Shown: positions 36,088 to 44,488 of the stretch, piece by piece | Numbering within the stretch: position 1 is the stretch's first letter | Layout: the number at the start of each line of letters is the position of its first letter | DNA from: an uncultured Eubacteriales bacterium | GTDB lineage: Bacteria; Bacillota; Clostridia; Oscillospirales; Acutalibacteraceae | Length of the DNA: 64,000 nucleotides | NCBI GenBank assembly: GCA_934541115.1 | Contig: CAKTDF010000008.1 | Span: 25,025-89,024, forward strand | Direction of reading: 5' to 3' | Position numbers and translations under genes: made by a program | The notes under the pieces: generated by a model | Database searches by the model: none | Told to the model about the DNA's origin: nothing | The model's input: only the letters and a program-made list of their open reading frames with translations

Positions 36088-36215
36088 TTGTATTCTCCGT
36101 TTCTTTTTAAGGTAATAGCGCAATCCTTATGGTATTGACTTGAACAAATTTTTATTGAAACTCATATGCCCGAAAGACTTTCTTTTGGCAGCAGCGCGCC
36201 TTCAAAAAAAGCGAC

Positions 36216-36833
36216 CTAAAAGACCACATGAGTTTCCGCCGAGGTCAACTTGAGATATATCAAATATATACACACGGCAAGCAAACTGACGTTAAAGCCG
36301 ATGAAAACAAAATAAATAACGCAAAATAGGCAAAATAAAACAACCGATATCCATGAAACAATGCAAAGGATCCTCTGTGTTTTTTCCTCATCGTTTTTTC
36401 TCATCAACAGGCAGTACAGCACGTTCCACATATCAAGCTTATCAGCCGGCATGAGATTGAGGAGCGCAAGAAAAAGATTGACAAAAAACAGCACGGCAGC
36501 TTCATAGCTTTTATAAAAAGTAAAGGCCAAAGCCGCAACTATGCAAAGAAAAAAATTGACCAAAACGCCGCCGAGCGCAACAAGCGCAGCCTTTCCGTAC
36601 GACAGGAGAGCCTCCCCTTTTCGATCGATACGAACGCCGAAAGCAGAAAAAGTTACCGAACTGATTTTTTGAGAGAAAACGAGCATAAAAAACAGATGTC
36701 CGCCCTCATGAAGCATTGAGGAGAAAAAGCATATGAGCGCCGTTTTTCCGTCCGAAAGCAAAAGCATCAACGCAAAGCACGCGAAAAACGAAAAGCAGAG
36801 CCTTATATCAGTGTCTTTAAGGCGTATGGTCAT
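36216..36833 (-). CDS. Site-2 protease, SpoIVFB-like (M50)
   Basis: A 205-residue intramembrane zinc protease with about five hydrophobic helices. The HExxH motif is HEGGH at 42-46 in the second helix, and the third ligand lies in NLMPADKLD at 126-134. It is shorter than B. subtilis SpoIVFB (288 residues) because it lacks the C-terminal CBS domain. Its start overlaps the end of the M23 gene, mirroring spoIVFA-spoIVFB. With sigK nearby, the likely role is pro-SigK cleavage in the mother cell; this is inferred from context. Confidence 0.78.
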   Translation of the reverse strand: MTIRLKDTDIRLCFSFFACFALMLLLSDGKTALICFFSSMLHEGGHLFFMLVFSQKISSVTFSAFGVRIDRKGEALLSYGKAALVALGGVLVNFFLCIVAALAFTFYKSYEAAVLFFVNLFLALLNLMPADKLDMWNVLYCLLMRKNDEEKTQRILCIVSWISVVLFCLFCVIYFVFIGFNVSLLAVCIYLIYLKLTSAETHVVF

Positions 36834-37756
36834 TTGTCATTAAGTATCGGCAAAGGATCGAGCCTCTCGCCGTTTTTATGGAACTCAAAATGAAGATGCG
36901 GTCCGGTTGACCAACCCGTACTGCCTACAAGAGCAATCGTTTCTCCCTGACGAATGGACGCGCCCTCTTCGGCAAGAACGGCGCTGCAATGGCAGTAAAG
37001 CGTTTCAACGCCGTCTTTATGCGTCAGATAAATATATTTTCCGCTTCGTGAATCTTCACCCACCTTGCGCACAACGCCGGAATAGGCAGCTTTGATTTTT
37101 GTTCCCTGAGTGGCGGCAATGTCAAGACCGGTATGAAAAGAGTCATTTCCGGTAATCGGATTGGTACGCACGCCGAAATACGAGGTATAAGTTCCGCTAA
37201 CAGGCATTATTATCTGCTGCTCGGTGCTTTTCGGCACTGAAGTTTCAGTCTTGCTGACCTTAACGCTGCTTGAAGACTCCGACTGCTTTGAAAGTTTAAG
37301 ATTGGTTTTGGCAGCTGTGGTTGTTTCTTCGGTCGTTTTTTCTTTTTCGGTTTCAGAAGCAGCTGCCACAGTGGTTTTCTTTTCTTCAAACTTTTCGGTT
37401 GATTCCTCTTTTGGGGCTGTTGTTCCAGCCTTGTCTTCCGACTGTTCGGTCGTTGTCTCCTCTTTTTCCGAAGAAGCCTTGAACACAGAAAGACTTGCGG
37501 GTGAATCGAAGTAGCTTTTTATGCTGCTCCATGTTTTTTGAACATCTTCCCTGCTATAGGATATGCTCATTAAAAGAGCAAAATCATCTTTGAGATTCTG
37601 CGCGGCAGTTCCTTTGCCTTTAGAAATAAACAGTACGGTTAAAACTATTATGACGGCAAAAATTGCCTGGCAAAGACCGACTGCAAAAAGACCGTCATCG
37701 TTTTTGTTTTCTCCGGCAGGCTTTCTTTTCCTTACGGTTCTGATGTTTTCTTCCAT
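36830..37756 (-). CDS. M23/LytM-domain membrane protein, SpoIVFA-like
   Basis: A 308-residue protein: short basic cytoplasmic start, membrane helix at about 22-42, Thr/Glu-rich linker (about 90-175), and a C-terminal LytM domain with FHTGLDIAATQGT and GPHLHFEFH. The catalytic-type His and Asp residues appear present, so it may be an active endopeptidase or, like SpoIVFA, a scaffold and inhibitor of the downstream protease. ATG 37756 is preferred to one ten codons upstream. The 4-nt overlap with the SpoIVFB-like gene implies a complex. Confidence 0.75.
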   Translation of the reverse strand: MEENIRTVRKRKPAGENKNDDGLFAVGLCQAIFAVIIVLTVLFISKGKGTAAQNLKDDFALLMSISYSREDVQKTWSSIKSYFDSPASLSVFKASSEKEETTTEQSEDKAGTTAPKEESTEKFEEKKTTVAAASETEKEKTTEETTTAAKTNLKLSKQSESSSSVKVSKTETSVPKSTEQQIIMPVSGTYTSYFGVRTNPITGNDSFHTGLDIAATQGTKIKAAYSGVVRKVGEDSRSGKYIYLTHKDGVETLYCHCSAVLAEEGASIRQGETIALVGSTGWSTGPHLHFEFHKNGERLDPLPILNDK

Positions 37757-37843
37757 AATTTCACCAACCCTCGGACAAAGTTTCATTGGTAATAACTATG
37801 AAACAAAAACGAAAAAAATGCTTAAGCCAAACTCAACTTAATC

Positions 37844-39214
37844 TCAGCCTACCATGATCCTGCCCTCAGGCACAATTACGGTTTCATCAAGATCCTTTTT
37901 GGAGTTCAACGCAATCACAAAGCACATTGGACCTATCCTGCCGATATACATAGAGAATATCAGCGCCCAAAGCCCGACAGAACCTGCTTTTGAAGTAATA
38001 CCGGCAGTCAAACCGCAGGTTGAAAAACCGGAAACCGCCTCAAAGAACAAATCGGTTCCGTTAGCGGACGGAACGTCCCACGAAAGCACGCACGTAACAA
38101 CAAAAACAACCAGAAGCGAGAGCGCTGCGATGGCAAGCGATTTTGCAACGACGGTCCGGTTCACCCTCTTTTTGAGAACAACCGTGTCTTTTCGGCTTCT
38201 GATAACAGAAACAACGGACATAACCAAAACGGCAAAGGTGGTCACCTTTATTCCGCCTCCGGTCGAGCCGCTGCCTGCACCGATGAACATGAGCAGCACC
38301 ATAACTATTTTTGTCACGTCATTGAGAGACGCTATATCAAGCGAGGCAAAGCCTGCCGTTCTCGCCGTTACGGACTGGAACAGCGATGCGGTAAACTTTT
38401 CCTTGAACGAAAGCGAGCCGAGTGTGTCCGGATTGCCGTATTCAAAAACAAATACACAGAAAAAGCCGAAAGCAATAAGGATAGCCGTAGTGATAAGAAC
38501 CGCCTTTGTGTGCAGGCTGATTCTGTGATTTTTGCGAAATGTCAGAATATCGTAAAAGACAAAGAATCCTATTCCGCCGAGAATTATCATTGCCATTATA
38601 ACCGCCATAACAAAGCAGTCGCCGTTATAGCCGGTGAGAGAGCCAAATTCCTTTTCAACGCCGAACAAATCAAAGCCCGCGTTGCAATAAGCCGACACGG
38701 CAGTGAAAAGAGAAATCCATATACCCTTCGCGCCAAAGCGCGGAATAAAACGCAGACAAAGCAGCGCCGTTCCTGACAGCTGACAGACCGCAGCACAGGC
38801 AATTATGGTTTTGACAAGCGGTTTGACCTGAGAGAACGAGTCAAGGTTTGTGTATTCCTGCGCAAGTCGAACGCTACGCAGCGCTGAACGCTTTTTGAAT
38901 GAAAATATGAAAAACGACGCAAACGTAACCATACTGATTCCGCCGATCTCGATCAGAATCAACAAAACAGCCTGACCCCAGCGTGAAAGTGTAACGGCAG
39001 GGTCAACAAGGGTCAAACCGGTCACACAAACGCTTGACGTTGCGGTAAAAACGGCTTTCATGAACGGCAGGCCCTTTCCGTCGCGAGTCATACACGGCAG
39101 CATCAGCAGCGCTGCACCGGCGGCAATAGCTGCAAGAACGCTGAGTGCTATTATCCTTGTCGGATGAATGGGTCGCTTGCTTTTCTTTTGCTTTTCCTCT
39201 TTCAAAGCCGTCAC
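37844..39214 (-). CDS. TrkH/KtrB family K+ transporter (orphan)
   Basis: A 456-residue membrane protein with the four-fold M1-P-M2 channel repeat. Selectivity-loop-like stretches include TSSVCVTGLT, YCNAGFDLFG, ARTAGFASLD and STCGLTAG. GAGSGSTGGGIKVTT is the TrkH landmark. No RCK partner gene adjoins, so it may share the TrkA encoded at 47472-48830 or an unlinked KtrA. It has its own promoter. Confidence 0.88.
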   Translation of the reverse strand: MTALKEEKQKKSKRPIHPTRIIALSVLAAIAAGAALLMLPCMTRDGKGLPFMKAVFTATSSVCVTGLTLVDPAVTLSRWGQAVLLILIEIGGISMVTFASFFIFSFKKRSALRSVRLAQEYTNLDSFSQVKPLVKTIIACAAVCQLSGTALLCLRFIPRFGAKGIWISLFTAVSAYCNAGFDLFGVEKEFGSLTGYNGDCFVMAVIMAMIILGGIGFFVFYDILTFRKNHRISLHTKAVLITTAILIAFGFFCVFVFEYGNPDTLGSLSFKEKFTASLFQSVTARTAGFASLDIASLNDVTKIVMVLLMFIGAGSGSTGGGIKVTTFAVLVMSVVSVIRSRKDTVVLKKRVNRTVVAKSLAIAALSLLVVFVVTCVLSWDVPSANGTDLFFEAVSGFSTCGLTAGITSKAGSVGLWALIFSMYIGRIGPMCFVIALNSKKDLDETVIVPEGRIMVG

Positions 39215-39337
39215 CTACTTTCGGTTTAGTTATATATAATCAGTTTTTTCTAAGCAGGCAGAAATATCCACCAATCAAATCTGAACGATACCATGTTATT
39301 CCCGCAAAGAGCAGATACTGCGAATGATCGCACAGTG

Positions 39338-39365
39338 ATTATACCACATTCAGCGTATAAGTCAA
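39338..39365 (-). promoter_or_regulatory. Promoter of the orphan trkH
   Basis: TTGACT (39360-39365), 16-bp spacer with GG before TATAAT (39338-39343) on the minus strand. It is back to back with the DUF5058 promoter. Confidence 0.7.
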
Positions 39366-39384
39366 AGATTTTTTCAGTCTGCGG

Positions 39385-39414
39385 TTGACTATGGACGGAA
39401 AATAATGCTATAAT
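39385..39414 (+). promoter_or_regulatory. Promoter of the DUF5058-M20 operon
   Basis: TTGACT (39385-39390), 18-bp spacer ending TGC, TATAAT (39409-39414) on the plus strand, giving a leader of about 58 nt. Confidence 0.75.
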
Positions 39415-39478
39415 TTCTGGGATAAACGGCGTTTGACAAAAAAGAATGTCAAATGTCCGAATTGAAAGGAGAAGCAAG

Positions 39479-40282
39479 ATGTTTCAGGACTTCAAATCCG
39501 ACGGCTTTATGTTTATGCTTGCTGTCGGCATCGTTGTCTTTGTAATTGCCCAGTCCCTATTCTTTATGATTCGCGCAATCAAAAGAGGCAAGGAGCTTGG
39601 AATTACAAAGGATCAGATCAAAAACACAATCACATCCAGCTCGGTGTTTTCAATTGCACCGGCAATCAGTATCGCCATCACGGTGCTTGTGCTTTCCGTG
39701 GCTCTCGGCTATGTACTGCCGTGGATAAGGCTTTCTGTTATCGGCGCCATTCAGTATGAGGTTCCGGCTGCGGAGGCTGCGATTGAGGCGGCAGGTGTTT
39801 CCGGAGGAATAGGACTCCCTATCAAGGATCCAAAAGTGTTCACCGCCATTGCTTGGGTAATGACCCTCGGCTGTCTTTTGCCGCTTTTTCTCATTCCGTT
39901 TGTTCTCAAAAAAGTTCAAAAGAGTGTTTCCGGAGCGGTGAACAAAAATGCCAAATGGGCTGACCTTATGTCGGCAGCCGCATTCATAGGTCTCATTGCC
40001 GCATTTCTTTCAAGAGGCATCGCCGGCATCGGTGAGGTCACCGTGAACGAAGCCGGAAACAAGGTCAACACTACCATCGGCGACGGTGCGGGCGTGCTTT
40101 CAATCACGGCTATCGTCTCTTCAATCGCATTCATGCTCATTCTCACATTTATTAACAAAAAACTCAAGGCAAAATGGCTCGAAGCTCTTGCAATGCCTCT
40201 GAGTATGATTCTCGCCCTCGGCGTTGTTGTTCTTGTTTCAACCCTTGCGCCTAACTTTGCGGCGATTGAATGGAGGTATTGA
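39479..40282 (+). CDS. DUF5058 family membrane protein
   Basis: A 267-residue protein with about seven hydrophobic helices. A short N-terminal segment is followed by the amphipathic IKRGKELGITKDQIKNTI, then SVFSIAPAISIAITVLVLS. Another conserved piece is KWADLMSAAAFIGLIAAFLSRG. AAAGGAG precedes ATG 39479. The family is uncharacterised. It is always likely to be read with the next gene, whose ribosome site overlaps its stop codon, and with a downstream M20 peptidase, suggesting a two-subunit transporter for peptides or amino acids. That role is inference. Confidence 0.78.
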   Translation: MFQDFKSDGFMFMLAVGIVVFVIAQSLFFMIRAIKRGKELGITKDQIKNTITSSSVFSIAPAISIAITVLVLSVALGYVLPWIRLSVIGAIQYEVPAAEAAIEAAGVSGGIGLPIKDPKVFTAIAWVMTLGCLLPLFLIPFVLKKVQKSVSGAVNKNAKWADLMSAAAFIGLIAAFLSRGIAGIGEVTVNEAGNKVNTTIGDGAGVLSITAIVSSIAFMLILTFINKKLKAKWLEALAMPLSMILALGVVVLVSTLAPNFAAIEWRY

Positions 40283-40284
40283 TT

Positions 40285-40947
40285 ATGAAAAAGAGGAACT
40301 ATATGGACTCCGTTCACTTTTTTGGCAGAATTTGGTGCGTTGCTGCGATCGTTGTTCTTCTCGCCGTGCCTGTTCTTATGTGTCTCCATCTCAAGGTTTG
40401 GCCCGATTGGGGCGTAGTGGGAAAAGGCTTTGCGTCTGTTGCGATCCTGTTCTATCCAACAGGAGTGATTGAGGTCATCGCTTATGCGCCTCTCCTCGGT
40501 GCAGGCGGAACCTACCTCTCATTTCTCACCGGCAACATTGCCAACCTCAAGCTCCCCTGTGCTCTCAACTCGATGGAAAATGCAAAGGTTCGCGCAAACT
40601 CCGAAGAGGGTGAGATCATCTCAACAATTTCAATTGCCGCTTCGGCAATTGTTACAACGCTTGTTGTTGCGGTGTTTGTTTTGATTTTTGCCGTCAACGA
40701 AGGCTTTACAAAAGCTATGAGCGAGGGCGCGCTCGCTCCTGCATTCAAACAGGTTACATACACAATTTTCGGTGCACTTGCCGCCACATATTTTATCAAG
40801 CATTGGAAGATCTCCATTTTCCCGATTGCTGTGCTTTCAATTCTCCTCGCTTTCTTCGGTACCATTCAGATTGGCGTTCTCATCTTTGCCGGTGTTGCGA
40901 TTTCGATGCTCGGCGCCCACGTTATGTATAAACTTAAATGGGTATAA
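40285..40947 (+). CDS. Membrane partner protein of DUF5058, unknown
   Basis: A 220-residue protein with about six membrane helices, opening MKKRNYMDSVHFFGRIW. A cytoplasmic loop, LPCALNSMENAKVRANSEEG (given as LPCALNSMEN and ANSEEGE), separates two helix bundles. GGAGG lies across the DUF5058 stop, 8 nt before ATG 40285, so translation is coupled. No named family recognised. Confidence 0.7.
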   Translation: MKKRNYMDSVHFFGRIWCVAAIVVLLAVPVLMCLHLKVWPDWGVVGKGFASVAILFYPTGVIEVIAYAPLLGAGGTYLSFLTGNIANLKLPCALNSMENAKVRANSEEGEIISTISIAASAIVTTLVVAVFVLIFAVNEGFTKAMSEGALAPAFKQVTYTIFGALAATYFIKHWKISIFPIAVLSILLAFFGTIQIGVLIFAGVAISMLGAHVMYKLKWV

Positions 40948-41012
40948 CTCCCATTATGTGCCGCCGTTCTCACGTGACCGGCGGCAGTTTTTTTTAAAAC
41001 GGAGGTCTTTAA

Positions 41013-42446
41013 ATGTTTGTTTTCATCGTTATTCTTGTTTTGATTGCGGTCTTTGCTGCTGTAATAAACATCAATGCCGCAAGGCTAAAAACGCTGCAGC
41101 TCTCCTCAGAAAAAAAAGAACTGAGCGTTGATGTTGACACTGCGCTTGCGGCAGAGCATCTGTCTCAAATGATTCGCTGCAAAACGGTTTCAAGCAAAAA
41201 GGAAGAAGAAATTAACCCGAAGGAGTTTGAAAAATTCCGCACGCTCCTTTCAGAGCTTTATCCGTCGGTCTATGAAAAAAGCGAAAAGAAAGACATCGCC
41301 GGCGGTCTTTTATTCCGCATAAAAGGAAAAAGCTCCAATGCCCCGTCTGTGCTCATGGCACATTTTGACGTTGTTCCGGTTGACGCCGAAAAATGGGACG
41401 CAGACCCGTTTGGCGGCGAAATCAAAGACGGTTTTCTTTGGGGCAGAGGTACGCTTGACACCAAGTGCAGCCTTTTCGGAATTATGGAAAGTGCCGAGGT
41501 TCTCCTCTCCGCAGGCTTTACTCCGGAAAATGATATTTACCTTTCCTTTGGCTGCAATGAAGAAGTTGCAGGTAACTGCGCCCCGGAAATTGTAAAATAT
41601 CTAAAAGAAAGCGGTGTGGCTCCGGCGTTTGTCCTTGACGAAGGCGGAACAATTCTTTCAAGCAGTTCAAAATACTTTCCGCACGATATTGCGGCAGTAG
41701 GAATTTCAGAAAAAGGACCGATGGACGTTGAGCTCACAGTCAAGGGCGAAAGCGGACACTCCTCTCAGCCGCCCGTTCACACCGCCGTCGGCAGACTCGC
41801 AAAAGATATATGCAAGATTGAAAACAGTCAGTTCCCAATGAAAATGAACTATGCCGTAAAACAGATGTTCAAGTCAATTGCCCCTCATACGCCGTACATA
41901 GGCAAACTCATTCTCGGCAACCTTTGGTGCTTTTCCCCGCTCATTAAAGCGTTTTGCAAAAAGAACAAGACAGCTGCCGCAATGTTCAGAACCTCAATGG
42001 CTTTCACACAGCTTGAGGGCAGCAAAGGCGCAAACGTACTTCCTGCCAAAGCAAAGGCAATTGTCAACATACGCCTTGCCGAGGGAGAAACACCGGCAAG
42101 CGCAATTGAGCACATGAGAAAAGCCGCAAACGATCCGGAACTTTCTTTCAGAATAGTCAACTATTCAAATGCAACCCCCTGTGCAAAAGCAACCGGCAAG
42201 TACTGGAACGCAATTTGCAGCTGTGTTGAAAAGAATTTTTCAAACACTGTTGTTTCTCCGTACCTCATGATGGGCGGCACCGACTCTCGCTTTTTCAACG
42301 AGATCGCAACAGAAATTTATAAATTTGCCCCCACTCTCACCGGAGGCGGACTGCTCAAAACTATGCACAGCGACAATGAAAGGATTCGCATAGATAATAT
42401 CGCACCTCTCATTGCTTTTTACACAGACCTCATGAGATTGTTATAA
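41013..42446 (+). CDS. M20 family metallopeptidase, membrane anchored
   Basis: A 477-residue zinc peptidase of the CPG2/PM20D1 type. An N-terminal membrane anchor is at about 2-22. The metal and catalytic residues are H117 and D119 in AHFDVVP, D149 in GTLDTKCS, and E183/E184 in CNEEVAGN. A dimerisation domain (about 235-350) and a C-terminal GGTDSRFF follow. The anchored topology suggests processing of peptides or N-acyl amino acids at the membrane, in keeping with the two preceding membrane proteins. Confidence 0.9.
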   Translation: MFVFIVILVLIAVFAAVININAARLKTLQLSSEKKELSVDVDTALAAEHLSQMIRCKTVSSKKEEEINPKEFEKFRTLLSELYPSVYEKSEKKDIAGGLLFRIKGKSSNAPSVLMAHFDVVPVDAEKWDADPFGGEIKDGFLWGRGTLDTKCSLFGIMESAEVLLSAGFTPENDIYLSFGCNEEVAGNCAPEIVKYLKESGVAPAFVLDEGGTILSSSSKYFPHDIAAVGISEKGPMDVELTVKGESGHSSQPPVHTAVGRLAKDICKIENSQFPMKMNYAVKQMFKSIAPHTPYIGKLILGNLWCFSPLIKAFCKKNKTAAAMFRTSMAFTQLEGSKGANVLPAKAKAIVNIRLAEGETPASAIEHMRKAANDPELSFRIVNYSNATPCAKATGKYWNAICSCVEKNFSNTVVSPYLMMGGTDSRFFNEIATEIYKFAPTLTGGGLLKTMHSDNERIRIDNIAPLIAFYTDLMRLL

Positions 42447-42465
42447 TAAACGCAGGCAATGGCTT

Positions 42466-42945
42466 ATGGAAATCAGAGAATATACACATGACGATGTGGA
42501 ATCCATGATCAAGATTTGGAACAAAGTTGTTGAAGACGGAATTGCTTTTCCTCAGGAAGAATTTCTCGCAAAGGAAACCGGCAGCGAGATTTTTGCCGAG
42601 CAGACCTATTGCGGCGTTGCGGTTGAAAACGAAAAAGTGCTCGGTCTTTATATTCTGCACCCAAACAACATCGGTCGCTGCGGTCACATTGCCAATGCAA
42701 GCTATGCGGTTGACGCAGATTGCCGCGGAAAACATATTGGAGAAAAGCTTGTGTCAGACTGCCTTGAGCAGGCCAAAAAAGCCGGATTCTTGGTGATGCA
42801 GTTCAATGCCGTTGTTGAAAGCAACATTCATGCGCGCCATCTCTACGAACGACTCGGATTTGTTCAACTCGGCACAATTCCGAAAGGATTCAGAATGAAA
42901 GACGGGACGTATGAAAATATTTGTCCGTATTATCACGAACTCTAA
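42466..42945 (+). CDS. GNAT family N-acetyltransferase
   Basis: A 159-residue acetyltransferase with the acetyl-CoA loop VDADCRGKHIGEKL (about 84-97) and the terminal ARHLYERLGFVQLGTIP. Closest in style to RimJ/Pat-like or phosphinothricin-type GNATs. The acceptor is unknown. It lies 19 bp after the M20 gene and before a terminator, so it probably shares the operon. Confidence 0.87.
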   Translation: MEIREYTHDDVESMIKIWNKVVEDGIAFPQEEFLAKETGSEIFAEQTYCGVAVENEKVLGLYILHPNNIGRCGHIANASYAVDADCRGKHIGEKLVSDCLEQAKKAGFLVMQFNAVVESNIHARHLYERLGFVQLGTIPKGFRMKDGTYENICPYYHEL

Positions 42946-42950
42946 AACAA

Positions 42951-42993
42951 AAAACACAGTCTCTTTGAAAATTTTCGAAAGACTGTGTTTTTA
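42951..42993 (+). terminator. Terminator of the DUF5058-M20-GNAT operon
   Basis: AAAACACAGTCT and AGACTGTGTTTTT form a stem with inner TTTGAAAATTTTCGAAA self-pairing, ending in a T-run, 5 bp after the GNAT stop. Confidence 0.88.
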
Positions 42994-43006
42994 TAATACC
43001 CTTTAT

Positions 43007-43036
43007 TAAGCTGAGGAGAGTCTAACCCAATGCGTT
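43007..43036. repeat. Solo terminal repeat of the 52-kb MITE-like element
   Basis: TAAGCTGAGGAGAGTC followed by AA and CAATGCG matches the left end of the element at 52326 in about 26 of 29 positions. No second end or interior is present here, so this is a remnant or a different subtype. It sits just upstream of decayed genes. Confidence 0.55.
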
Positions 43037-43087
43037 CGATCCTCTTCGGTTTAATCAAAGAAAAAATGAACAAGCAGCATATAGCAG

Positions 43088-43521
43088 ACCGTGCCGCCGG
43101 CAATTGAAAGGAGCATCTGCCTTTTCCAAAAATGCAGTCCGGCTGTTACGGCTATTGAAATAAGCTCTGGTATTCCGTGTGAACCGGAACGCCGGTGCAT
43201 GTCAAAAGAATTGACGCATCCGAGCTTGACGAGGACAAATATCACATTTTCAGCTACTATCCCAAAAATTCCGAAAGAAACTTTGAGGTTTATCAAATGG
43301 TTATGGAGGGCGGCTGTGACCATTCTTCAACAGGTCATTCCTCAAACAGCTATGAATACCTCATGCTCACCGAAGGAGAAGTTTCAATCATTGTTAATGA
43401 CCGAGAGTATGTTCTTGAGGAGGACGACGGACTTTATTTTGACGCTTCGGTTCCCCACCGATACATAAACCGCAGAGAAAAAACGGCAAAAATGGTTCTG
43501 ATTATCCAGTACCTCCCTTGA
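43088..43521 (+). pseudogene. Broken XRE-cupin regulator (cupin half intact)
   Basis: The intact part (GTG 43195 to 43521, 108 residues) is a small cupin: EYLMLTEGEVSIIVNDREY, shown as EYLMLTEGEV, then EEDDGLYFDASVPHRY. This is the usual sensory half of an XRE-cupin regulator. Upstream, in another frame, SPAVTAIE, ISSGIP and, after a frame change, TGTPVHVKR read like the end of an XRE helix-turn-helix domain with small deletions and a stop codon. I infer that the regulator lost its DNA-binding half; a free-standing cupin is the alternative. Confidence 0.6.
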
Positions 43522-43637
43522 AAAAAAGCAAGAGCCATGGTATTGTCGTTGTCTGTTTTGCAATATTTCTGATTAACGACATATACGGTTTTGTGAGCTG
43601 GCACAAAATGAAAAGAAGACAAAACGAAAGCATTTGA
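43521..43637 (+). pseudogene. C-terminal fragment of a membrane protein (possibly PnuC-like)
   Basis: An open 38-codon stretch, without start, reads through a hydrophobic helix (IVVVCFAIFL) into NDIYGFVSWHKMKRRQ and stops. This looks like the cytoplasmic end of a nicotinamide-riboside/NMN transporter (PnuC). The rest of the gene is absent. It directly abuts the cupin stop codon, marking this as a deletion scar. Family assignment is tentative. Confidence 0.4.
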
Positions 43638-43689
43638 CAAAACAAAAGGCTATAAAGCAACGGTTGACTGCCGTTAGCTTTATAGCCTT
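43638..43689 (-). terminator. Terminator of the YhhN gene (bidirectional)
   Basis: AAGGCTATAAAGC pairs perfectly with GCTTTATAGCCTT, with inner AACGG/CCGTT pairing. On the minus strand TTTTGTTTTG follows; on the plus strand TGTTTC. Confidence 0.88.
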
Positions 43690-43713
43690 GTTTCATTATG
43701 CTATTACTGGCTC

Positions 43714-44415
43714 TCAACCCTCGAGTGCCGGAAGAAGAGAGACCGAAAAAGCAATTAGATACTGACCGAGATAATATGTAACATGATTAAAAATAAAGTT
43801 CATCGGTGTGTTCTTACCCTCACCGAAGTACATCGGAGAAAGAATAAGGTCAGAAATCAGGAAGAATACTCCTCCTGCGGCAAAGACAAAGAAAGCCTTT
43901 TCTCCTGTCAAAACCGCGCAGGTTACGGCTGTGGCAGCCATGAATGCAAGAATAAAACCGTATACGGTTACAATAGCCTTATACTCGCCGAAATTCTGCT
44001 TCATCGGCTTTTCAAGCAAAAGATTTCCGACAGCAACAACCACGCCCGCCGCAGCCGGAATAAGCAGCCATTTAAGTTCAATTCCCGCGGCACGAACCAT
44101 TGCCGGAATATAAAACAGATGACCTATTCCGAAAGAAACAAAGCCCGCATAAAGATACTTTTTCATATCGCTCGGATAAACCCATTTTTGGTCAAGGTAG
44201 ATGTCGCCAAGCATTCCGAAAGCTAAGCCTACAAGAATAAGCACACCGTATTCAACGCGGGTTTTGTTTTGAATCAGCCCCACGGCAGCGGTGAGAATAA
44301 AAAAAATGCTGACAGCATTTTTCAAAAACACCCCTCCGACGCTGCGTTCATTTTTACATTTTGCAATGAACAAAGCAAGAAAAACCGCCCCGATAGCAAT
44401 TGGCAGATAAATCAT
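43714..44415 (-). CDS. YhhN (TMEM86/lysoplasmalogenase) family membrane protein
   Basis: A 233-residue protein with about eight hydrophobic helices. Conserved acidic membrane residues appear in MLGDIYLDQ and LISDLILSP, with HVTYYLGQYLIAFS at the C-terminus. The family includes lysoplasmalogenases, but bacterial substrates are mostly unproven. ATG 44415 with AAGGAC upstream is preferred; a longer frame adds 30 non-hydrophobic residues. Confidence 0.82.
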   Translation of the reverse strand: MIYLPIAIGAVFLALFIAKCKNERSVGGVFLKNAVSIFFILTAAVGLIQNKTRVEYGVLILVGLAFGMLGDIYLDQKWVYPSDMKKYLYAGFVSFGIGHLFYIPAMVRAAGIELKWLLIPAAAGVVVAVGNLLLEKPMKQNFGEYKAIVTVYGFILAFMAATAVTCAVLTGEKAFFVFAAGGVFFLISDLILSPMYFGEGKNTPMNFIFNHVTYYLGQYLIAFSVSLLPALEG

Positions 44416-44452
44416 TTTTACACGTCCTTCATTTTTTATTTTTGCAGAGCAA

Positions 44453-44482
44453 GGAGCGGAGAGAAATCTCCGCTCCGTTTTT
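44453..44482. terminator. Perfect hairpin between symporter and YhhN genes
   Basis: GGAGCGGAGA (44453-44462) pairs with TCTCCGCTCC (44467-44476) over a 4-base loop. The T-run (GTTTTT) is on the plus strand, yet both flanking genes are on the minus strand, where only CTTGCTCT follows. It may be a weak minus terminator, a processing site or a block to antisense transcription. Confidence 0.5.
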
Positions 44483-44488
44483 AAAACA

